A program made the translations under genes and the position numbers. The notes below the pieces were generated by a model. The model did no database searches. It saw only the letters and a program-made list of their open reading frames with translations, and was not told the origin of the DNA. Below are positions 1-5,772 of a DNA stretch of 39,331 nt, one piece after another (the stretch's first letter is position 1; each line of letters begins with the position of its first letter). This DNA comes from SLLG01 sp964403935 (GTDB lineage Bacteria > Verrucomicrobiota > Verrucomicrobiia > Opitutales > Oceanipulchritudinaceae), in assembly GCA_964403935.1 (NCBI GenBank), contig CAYOIB010000014.1, positions 1 to 39,331 on the forward strand, read 5' to 3'.

Positions 1-111
1 AACGACGAAGTGCTGGAGCGCATCTACATCGGTCGCCGCTTCAGGAACGACACCGAGCGCCTGGAAAAGCTCTTTGAACTGTATCAAAGAATGGTGAAAA
101 GAGAAAATTGA
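1..111 (+). CDS. C-terminal end of a probable site-specific DNA methyltransferase (partial)
   Basis: Frame 1 is open from the first base to a TGA at 109-111 and gives 36 residues containing IYIGRRFRNDTERLEKLFEL. This tail resembles, from memory, the C-terminus of type III Mod-like adenine methyltransferases; no catalytic motif lies inside the window, so this rests on the tail and the neighbours. The next gene starts directly after its stop. The helicase and GIY-YIG nuclease downstream fit a restriction-modification-like locus in which this protein would mark self DNA. It could instead be another island protein with a helical tail. The bases to the left of the window would settle it. Confidence 0.5.
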   Translation, partial: NDEVLERIYIGRRFRNDTERLEKLFELYQRMVKREN

Positions 112-120
112 ATGGTGAAG
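91..120 (-). repeat. CT-rich intergenic repeat, copy 1 (inverted orientation)
   Basis: Read on the minus strand this stretch is CTTCACCATTCAATTTTCTC followed by TTTTCACCAT. It is close to the copy at 2074-2129, which reads TTTCACCGTTCAATTTTCAC then TTTTCAC. It straddles the stop of the methyltransferase-like gene and the start of the next gene, so it contributes the coding ends of both. The opposite orientation compared with copies 2 and 3 is visible directly. Confidence 0.5.
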
Positions 121-472
121 TTTATGAAGAATTTGAAAGAGAGAAGTTTTGAATTTTCGGTGCGCATTGTTCGGCTGTGTCAGAAGCTTGAAGAAATGCA
201 GGGCTTATCGCGGACACTGGCGAATCAGCTTTTACGTTCAGGGACTTCAATTGGAGCGAACATAGAGGAAGCGCACGGAAGCCAAAGCAAAGCGGATTTA
301 CACCGGAAAAATGTATATCGCCTGTAAGGAAGCCCGAGAAACACATTACTGGATTCGCCTGCTGATCGCCACTGAATTGATAAGTGAGTCAGCCCTCTCA
401 TCTATTGAAGACGAAGCCAACCAACTCGTCGCAATCCTCACAACAACCGTTAAAAACGCCCGCAAAAGCTAA
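112..472 (+). pseudogene. Four-helix-bundle protein (23S rRNA intervening-sequence protein family), frameshifted
   Basis: The first frame starts at ATG 112 and encodes a typical family N-terminus, with SFEFSVRIVRLCQKL and then SGTSIGANIEEAHGSQSKAD. It then runs into a stop at 325-327. The missing second half is in the next frame: from AAA ATG at 308-313 it reads MYIACKEARETHYWIRLL and continues to TAA at 470-472. Removing one A from the run of five As at 307-311 joins the halves into a normal-length protein of about 119 residues. Family members are small helical bundles first noticed in 23S rRNA intervening sequences and common in mobile DNA; their role is unknown. The break could be a real mutation, a homopolymer sequencing error or, less likely, a programmed slip. 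Confidence 0.8.
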
Positions 473-511
473 TTCACCCCTCACCCTTCACCCTTCACTT
501 TTCAATCTTCC
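473..511 (+). repeat. CT-rich intergenic repeat, copy 2
   Basis: Short tandem-like units of TTCACCC and TTCACTTTTCAATC fill the whole gap between the four-helix-bundle stop (472) and the ATG at 512. The composition is almost purely C and T with spaced A. It leaves no purine-rich Shine-Dalgarno site before the next gene. The same phrase occurs at 2074-2129 and, inverted, at 91-120. Confidence 0.55.
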
Positions 512-1537
512 ATGGCCAAAGACCTCACCACCTCCGAACTGGACCGCCAGAATATTTTGAACAATCCCTATGCCTTGGCGGAGATTGAGAAGGCCACAGG
601 CATCCGTGGTATTCCCTTCGAGGGCAAAACAGTCGTTCTCAAAGAGCAAGCGGCTTCATTCTTCGAGGTCACGGTGCGCACTATTGAGAATTATTTGGAG
701 CAAAATGCCGAAGAATTAGGCCGAAACGGCTACGAGGTCGTGACGGCTAAGCGATTGAAGGACTTGAAGTTAGCCATTCAGGGGATGAATGATCCCGAAA
801 TAGATTTCGGGATCATCTCAAGAACGGCCCGACTGGGGGTTTTCGACTTTCGAGCCTTCCTGAATCTCGCCATGTTGATGCGCGAATCCGAGCGTGCTGG
901 CCTTCTGCGCAGGGCGATGCTTGACATCGTAATCGACACCATCAATCAGCGCACGGGCGGTGCCACAAAATACATCAATCAGCGCGATGAAGATTTCATC
1001 CAGTCAGTCTTTATTGAGGAAAACTACCGCAAGCAGTTTACCGATGCGCTCGATCGCTGCATTGACATGGGGAAAATCAAATACCCGCTCTACACCGACA
1101 GAATCTACGTCAGCATTTTCAAAGAGCAGGCGCAGGAATACCGCAAGGTGTTGCGACTGAGCAAACAAGAGAATCTCCGCGACACCTTTTACTCGGAAGT
1201 CCTCGATTTGATCGCCTCCTATGAGTGTGGCTTTGCCGAAATCCTTGAAGCTAAGTTTCAGGCACTCGGGCGCAAGTTGAGTCCATGGGAAGTCGACGAT
1301 CTGTTTGGAGCATTTGAGAAGCTCGGACACTGGAAGCCTTTGATCGAGAAGGCACGCAACAAGATGGCGAGCCGTGACCTGGCCTTTCGCGATGCGCTTC
1401 ACCTGCAACTGAAGGACTACATCACCCCGCTGCAACGGGATGAGTTTGAGCGCTTTTTAGGCGCGAAGAGCAAAGAACTGACTGAACGCCTGGAAGAAGC
1501 CAAAGAGGTCATGAAGCGGCTTAAGGAGCGCGAATAG
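512..1537 (+). CDS. DNA-binding protein paired with a Doc-type toxin (putative large antitoxin)
   Basis: 341 residues. The N-terminal part (about residues 45-70) looks like a helix-turn-helix: it follows GKTVVLKEQAASFF and continues EVTVRTIENYLEQN, the layout of a DNA-recognition module. The remainder is charged and helical, with a strongly charged C-terminus rich in E, K and R. I do not recognise a named family with certainty; it resembles proteins annotated only as DNA-binding or RhuM-like that precede Fic/Doc genes. It ends 2 nt before the Doc gene, so the pair is surely co-transcribed, and the simplest inference is that it binds or regulates the toxin. At 341 residues it is far larger than classical Phd antitoxins. 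A perfect 13-bp inverted repeat lies inside the coding sequence at 789-816. Confidence 0.6.
   Translation: MAKDLTTSELDRQNILNNPYALAEIEKATGIRGIPFEGKTVVLKEQAASFFEVTVRTIENYLEQNAEELGRNGYEVVTAKRLKDLKLAIQGMNDPEIDFGIISRTARLGVFDFRAFLNLAMLMRESERAGLLRRAMLDIVIDTINQRTGGATKYINQRDEDFIQSVFIEENYRKQFTDALDRCIDMGKIKYPLYTDRIYVSIFKEQAQEYRKVLRLSKQENLRDTFYSEVLDLIASYECGFAEILEAKFQALGRKLSPWEVDDLFGAFEKLGHWKPLIEKARNKMASRDLAFRDALHLQLKDYITPLQRDEFERFLGAKSKELTERLEEAKEVMKRLKERE
789..816. repeat. Perfect 13-bp inverted repeat inside a coding sequence
   Basis: The arms ATGATCCCGAAAT and ATTTCGGGATCAT are exact reverse complements separated by only AG. In the reading frame this encodes roughly NDPEIDFGII. A palindrome of this size inside a gene is unlikely by chance and suggests either an inserted palindromic element or a DNA/RNA structure with a role. 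Confidence 0.75.
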
Positions 1538-1539
1538 AA

Positions 1540-1977
1540 ATGGCCTACGTTTATCTATCACTGGAACAAGCCATCGAGATCCATGCAAAGACTGTGGATG
1601 CGAGTGGTGGAGGAGCACGCGGACAACTCGAAGTCGGCAAGCTCGATGCGGTGCTGCAAAATATACAGAACGATGAATACTACCCGACCTTCGATGCTAA
1701 ACTGACACACCTTTTCCACTCGGCCTGCATGTTCCACTGCTTTGAGGACGGCAATAAGCGCATCGCCATCACCTTGTGTGCGCAAATGCTCCTGCTGAAT
1801 GGTTATTTACGCAGCGTCAGGGGCTTCATCCATGAAGCGGAAAACATCAGCTACCATGTGGCTGCTGGTGCCATTGATAAGCAACTGCTGGGCGAATGGA
1901 TGCTCGCCGTTCTCAGCGGCAACGAAGACGACGAATCCCTAAAACTCAAAATCTTAAATGCGATCTCGAATGAATAA
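1540..1977 (+). CDS. doc: Death-on-curing (Doc/Fic family) toxin
   Basis: 145 residues, a little longer than phage P1 Doc. The Fic-fold active-site loop is present as HCFEDGNKRIA: His66, Asp70, Gly71, Asn72, Lys73 and Arg74. The Lys in place of the second Gly of AMPylating Fic enzymes is the Doc signature; Doc of P1 phosphorylates EF-Tu and arrests translation. The proline after the motif histidine, usual in Fic proteins, is Cys here. It starts 2 nt after the putative antitoxin gene. Inference: a toxin-antitoxin unit that either stabilises the island or acts as an abortive-infection arm next to the helicase/nuclease genes. Confidence 0.85.
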   Translation: MAYVYLSLEQAIEIHAKTVDASGGGARGQLEVGKLDAVLQNIQNDEYYPTFDAKLTHLFHSACMFHCFEDGNKRIAITLCAQMLLLNGYLRSVRGFIHEAENISYHVAAGAIDKQLLGEWMLAVLSGNEDDESLKLKILNAISNE

Positions 1978-2073
1978 CTCTCATTACATCGCAAACAGCA
2001 CATTTGGCTAATTTCAAAATCCAGGTGCTGATTATCAACGACTTCTTATTTCATCTTAAACATCACGAGGCAG

Positions 2074-2129
2074 TTTCACCGTTCAATTTTCACTTTTCAC
2101 TTTTCCCTCTTCATTTTTCTCCCTTCCCT
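2074..2129 (+). repeat. CT-rich intergenic repeat, copy 3
   Basis: The stretch before the helicase start reads TTTCACCGTTCAATTTTCAC, then TTTTCACTTTTCCCTCTTCA and further C/T runs up to ATG 2130. It shares the TTCAATTTTCACTTTTCA core with copies 1 and 2. The open frame passes through it, but its odd composition and its similarity to non-coding copy 2 argue that it is not coding. Confidence 0.55.
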
Positions 2130-4175
2130 ATGAAATCCATCCCATCCATTTCCGTCACCTACGCGCAGAAAGGAACGTCCGCAAAACCGAACGAGCTGGG
2201 GATGCGTCCGATGCAGGAGCGTGCCTATCAGAAGCGCGGGGAGCAATACTTGCTCATCAAGTCGCCCCCCGCTTCCGGCAAGAGCCGCGCCTTGATGTTT
2301 ATCGCTCTCGACAAGCTGCAAAACCAGGGACTGAAGCAGGCGATCATTGTTGTGCCGGAAAGATCTATTGGTGCGAGCTTTCACAATGAACCACTTAGTC
2401 AGTTTGGATTTTGGGCGGATTGGACAGTCGAGCCGAAGTGGAACCTCTGCAACGCCCCAGGCTCAGAAGGTGGCAAGGTCAACTCGGTGAAGGCATTTCT
2501 CGACAGCGACTCGAAAACACTGGTCTGCACCCATGCGACTTTCCGATTTGCCGTCGATAAATTTGGCGTGGAAGCCTTTGATAACCGTCTCTTGGCGGTC
2601 GACGAGTTTCACCATGTATCAGCAAACCCCGACAACAAGCTTGGGGCGCACCTGGGAGAATTCATTTCCCGCGACAAGACGCATATCGTCGCCATGACAG
2701 GCTCCTACTTCCGTGGCGATGCGGAGGCCGTCCTTCACCCTGAGGACGAGCGGAGATTTGATACCGTCACCTACACTTACTATGAGCAGTTGAGCGGCTA
2801 TGAATACCTCAAGCAGCTCGACATCGGGTATTATTTCTACACGGACCGCTACGCGGACGAGATTTTGAAAGTACTCGATCCCAATGAGAAGACCATCGTG
2901 CATATTCCGAACGTGAATTCGCGGGAAAGCACGAAGGATAAAATCCGCGAAGTGGAGCATATCCTTGAAGAGCTGGGGGATTGGCAGGGAACTGACCCTG
3001 AGACGGGATTCCAGCTGGTAAAGACTTCTGAAGGCAAGATCCTGAAAATCGCTGATTTGGTCGATGACGACCCGGCAAAGCGTGACCGCGTTTCAGCGGC
3101 CTTGAAAGACCCTTCGCAGAAGAACAATCGGGATTATGTGGACATCATCATCGCCCTTGGCATGGCCAAGGAGGGCTTTGACTGGATTTGGTGTGAACAC
3201 GCCTTAACGGTGGGCTACCGCTCCAGCCTGACGGAGATTGTCCAGATCATCGGCCGTGCCACCCGTGATGCGCCGAATAAAAAGAGGGCGCGGTTCACTA
3301 ATCTCATTGCAGAGCCGGAAGCGGCAAAAGATGCCGTTGCCGAAGCTGTCAACGATACCTTGAAAGCCATTGCAGCCAGTCTGCTCATGGAGCAGGTGCT
3401 GGCACCGCGTTTTGAATTCAAACCCAAGCGACCTGAAAACGAGCCAAACGAAGGCTATGACTACGGCGATAGCGGTTATCAGCCAAACAGACCAAACGTC
3501 GGCTTTAACGAGGAAACAGGAACGATACAAATTGAGATCAACGGTCTGGTGGAGCCGAAGAGCGAAGAAGCTCAGCGTGTCTGCCAGGACGATCTCAACG
3601 AAGTGATCACCGCCTTTGTTCAGGACAAGGAGGCTGTGGAGCGTGGTTTGTTTGATGAGGAACTTGTTCCGGAAGAACTGACTCAAGTGCGCATGGGCAA
3701 GATCATCAAAGAGAAATATCCGGAACTCGATGTCGAAGATCAGGAGGCCGTCCGGCAACACGCCGTCGCGGCTCTCAACATACTCCAAAGCGCAAAGCAG
3801 AGTATCGTGGGTAAGGGAGGGGGCACCCCGGCTGCCAACACGGCGCTTATCGATGGTGTCCGACTGTTTGCCATAAATGTGACGTTACTCGATATTGACC
3901 TTATCGACCGGATCAACCCATTCGGCGAAGCCTACGCCATCCTTGCAAAAACCATGAGCGAGGAACGGCTCAAGCGTATCAAGGAAGTCATTGAGGCGAA
4001 GAAGGTCAGTATGGACCTCAATGAAGCCCGTGAACTCGCAAAACGGGCTCTGAAATTCAAACAGGAAAAAGGTCGCTTGCCGTCATTGATCGCCACCGAT
4101 CCATGGGAAAAACGCATGGCTGAAGGCGTGGCCTTCCTGCAACGAAAAGCCAAGGAGGAACAGGAAGATGCCTAA
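2130..4175 (+). CDS. Superfamily 2 DEAD/DEAH-type helicase of a restriction-like locus
   Basis: 681 residues from ATG 2130. The frame is open 42 codons further upstream (ATG 2004), but that extension translates a CT-rich intergenic repeat, so I reject it. Visible motifs: Walker A SPPASGKS (45-52), motif II DEFH (158-161), motif III-like TGSYFRGD (190-197), motif V ALGMAKEGFDW (342-352) and motif VI QIIGRATR (372-379). The roughly 300 residues after the helicase core are acidic and unfamiliar. No nuclease motif is visible, so DNA cutting would come from the GIY-YIG protein whose gene overlaps this one by 8 nt (4168-4175). Inferred role: ATP-driven DNA translocation or remodelling in a defence complex. 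Relatives resemble the Res-type helicases of type III systems, but the separate nuclease sets it apart. Confidence 0.8.
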   Translation: MKSIPSISVTYAQKGTSAKPNELGMRPMQERAYQKRGEQYLLIKSPPASGKSRALMFIALDKLQNQGLKQAIIVVPERSIGASFHNEPLSQFGFWADWTVEPKWNLCNAPGSEGGKVNSVKAFLDSDSKTLVCTHATFRFAVDKFGVEAFDNRLLAVDEFHHVSANPDNKLGAHLGEFISRDKTHIVAMTGSYFRGDAEAVLHPEDERRFDTVTYTYYEQLSGYEYLKQLDIGYYFYTDRYADEILKVLDPNEKTIVHIPNVNSRESTKDKIREVEHILEELGDWQGTDPETGFQLVKTSEGKILKIADLVDDDPAKRDRVSAALKDPSQKNNRDYVDIIIALGMAKEGFDWIWCEHALTVGYRSSLTEIVQIIGRATRDAPNKKRARFTNLIAEPEAAKDAVAEAVNDTLKAIAASLLMEQVLAPRFEFKPKRPENEPNEGYDYGDSGYQPNRPNVGFNEETGTIQIEINGLVEPKSEEAQRVCQDDLNEVITAFVQDKEAVERGLFDEELVPEELTQVRMGKIIKEKYPELDVEDQEAVRQHAVAALNILQSAKQSIVGKGGGTPAANTALIDGVRLFAINVTLLDIDLIDRINPFGEAYAILAKTMSEERLKRIKEVIEAKKVSMDLNEARELAKRALKFKQEKGRLPSLIATDPWEKRMAEGVAFLQRKAKEEQEDA

Positions 4176-5373
4176 GCACGTCAGTAAAGAAGACCTGGAG
4201 CTTCTCGGTGAGCTGGGCGTCGATACCGCGCCCAAAAAGCAGGCCGTTCGAACGCCGCGTGAGCAGCGCATCATCGCAGGCTATGAGGAGATTGAACGCT
4301 TTGTGAAGCAGCACGGCAGGCTCCCGGAGCCGGGCGAAAACCGCGATATTTTCGAGCGGCTTTATGCCATCCGCCTGGCTCAGCTTAGGAAATCAGCCGA
4401 GTGTCGGGAGTTGCTGGGCGGCATCGATGTGAAACGTTTACTCGATGTTCAGGACGACGAGGAGGCAGTGGGTGTGAATGAGGCGGGAGGCACGGATGAA
4501 GGGCTATTGGAAGCTCTCGGTGTGCCTGGGGGGGCGACCGATGATATCACTGAATTGAAGCATGTTCGTTCCAGTCAGGAGAAAATGGCGGCGGAAGAGA
4601 TCGCGCAACGAATCCCGTGTCAGCACTTCGGGGTGTTCAAGCCTCTCTTCGATCAGGTGCAGAAGGACTTGGCCTCTGGCTTTCGGAAAACCCTGAAATA
4701 CCAGGACAATGGAGAGATCAAAAAAGGCGATTTCTTCATCGTCGAGGGTCAGAAGGCGTATGTTGCCGACTGGGATGAGCCGTTCATAAGCAGCTATAAC
4801 AAGCCTGACCGCCGCTTACGCGTCATCTACGACAACGGGACGGAGAGCGACTTGCTTCTACGCTCCATGCAAAGGGCCTTGAATCGAGACGAGTCCAGTC
4901 GCCGCATCACCGATCCCGGTCTCGGTCCGTTGTTCTCCGACCAGGCGGAGGAGGACGATCAAACCGTCGGCTATGTGTATGTGCTGAGAAGCACATCCGA
5001 CAACGCTTTCATGACCGAAAATCGAAAGGTAATTCATAAGATCGGGATTACCAGAGGCTCGGTTCAACGACGTGTCGCGAACGCGACAAAAGACCCGACC
5101 TACCTGCTCGCAGGTGTCGAGATCGTGGAGACCTACAAAATATCCAACCTCGACCTGAAGCGACTGGAGAAACTCCTGCACAAGTTTTTCGAACCGGCAC
5201 GTCTCGATCTACAACTGAAGGATCGCTTCGGCTTTGGCGTGGAGCCTCGCGAATGGTTCCTCGTCCCATTGCCGATCGTCGAAAAGGCCATCCAGAAACT
5301 GATTGATGGAACGCTCCCCAAATACCGCTACGAACCGAAAGAAGGCCGGATCGTAGCTCTCGATGAAGCGTAA
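4168..5373 (+). CDS. GIY-YIG nuclease (T5orf172-like), partner of the helicase
   Basis: 401 residues; ATG 4168 overlaps the helicase stop by 8 nt, so translation is probably coupled. Residues 30-95 are helical and charged (REQRIIAGYEEIERFVKQHG, RLPEPG). The C-terminal part is a GIY-YIG nuclease domain of the T5orf172 type: GYVYVLRS (268-275), KIGIT (291-295), an Arg pair (301-302), a helix with Glu334 (LEKLLHKFF) and EWFLV (362-366). The middle (185-240) looks like a small beta-rich module. In the family, the Tyr/Lys/Arg/Glu set coordinates metal and cuts DNA. Paired with a helicase and a probable methyltransferase, the likely job is cleavage of unmodified DNA. No terminator is evident after the stop. 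Confidence 0.8.
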   Translation: MPKHVSKEDLELLGELGVDTAPKKQAVRTPREQRIIAGYEEIERFVKQHGRLPEPGENRDIFERLYAIRLAQLRKSAECRELLGGIDVKRLLDVQDDEEAVGVNEAGGTDEGLLEALGVPGGATDDITELKHVRSSQEKMAAEEIAQRIPCQHFGVFKPLFDQVQKDLASGFRKTLKYQDNGEIKKGDFFIVEGQKAYVADWDEPFISSYNKPDRRLRVIYDNGTESDLLLRSMQRALNRDESSRRITDPGLGPLFSDQAEEDDQTVGYVYVLRSTSDNAFMTENRKVIHKIGITRGSVQRRVANATKDPTYLLAGVEIVETYKISNLDLKRLEKLLHKFFEPARLDLQLKDRFGFGVEPREWFLVPLPIVEKAIQKLIDGTLPKYRYEPKEGRIVALDEA

Positions 5374-5445
5374 GCACCAAAGCAGGCCCCTCAAGACGCG
5401 AAGTTGGAGCCAGAGCAGGCGATCTCCGGGCCGCCTTAAAAAGAA

Positions 5446-5521
5446 TGGAGCCAGCCATCGGACTCGAACCGACGACCTGCTCATTACGAATGAGCTGCTC
5501 TACCAACTGAGCTAGGCTGGC
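5446..5521 (-). tRNA. tRNA-Thr (anticodon CGT)
   Basis: On the minus strand the full cloverleaf can be drawn. The acceptor GCCAGCC pairs with GGCTGGC, the D-arm is GCTC/GAGC, and the anticodon stem GCTCA/TGAGC has loop TTCGTAA. The T-arm loop is TTCGAGT. The 3' CCA is encoded (5446-5448) with U as discriminator base. Anticodon CGT reads ACG threonine codons, and the D and anticodon arms closely match E. coli tRNA-Thr(CGT). A TTCTTTTT run follows the 3' end on the minus strand and may end transcription. The AT-rich defence island lies immediately beyond the 3' end of this tRNA, the side on which integrated elements normally sit. Confidence 0.95.
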
Positions 5522-5772
5522 GTAAAGGGAGGGAAGCTTGGAAAGGTGAGGGTGATCTAGGCAAGCCAATTCCATTGGCGTGGGCTCGGCTATGTTTAAC
5601 CGCCCGCTCGTGCCTCGCTTGAGAACGCGGAGTACACGGAGGAAGGTAGGAAAGGGTGAAGGGGCTTTCTGCTTCAGGTTGTGTGTGGCCCAGGCATTCC
5701 TGCCTGTGGTTCGAAAGGGGGCAGCTTGGAGCTCACCGGAATACCTTTTGGCAAACGCGGTTGCGGGGGGCT
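5522..5772. other. Intergenic stretch with repeat-like sequence
   Basis: No credible gene in this 251-bp gap. It carries GAACGCGGAGTACACGGAGG, which has the feel of a dispersed intergenic repeat, a small hairpin CAGGCA-TTCC-TGCCTG near 5693-5708, and the element at 5722-5766 that recurs at 19187-19231. Confidence 0.5.
5722..5766 (-). repeat. Post-stop dispersed repeat, copy 1
   Basis: On the minus strand, a few bases after the esterase stop (5773), the sequence reads CGCAACCGCGTTTGCCAAAA, then GGTATTCCGGTGAGCTCCAA and GCT. The copy at 19187-19231 reads GCAGCCGCGTTTGCCAAAAC, GTGGATTCCGAGCTGGCTCC and AAGCT. Both sit just 3' of a stop codon in the same orientation relative to the gene before them, and both can form a small AGCT-based hairpin. 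Confidence 0.6.

Noticed and set aside
2004..2129. N-terminal extension of the helicase
   Set aside because: Translates the CT-rich intergenic repeat; residues are Phe/His/Pro/Ser-rich and unlike the protein.
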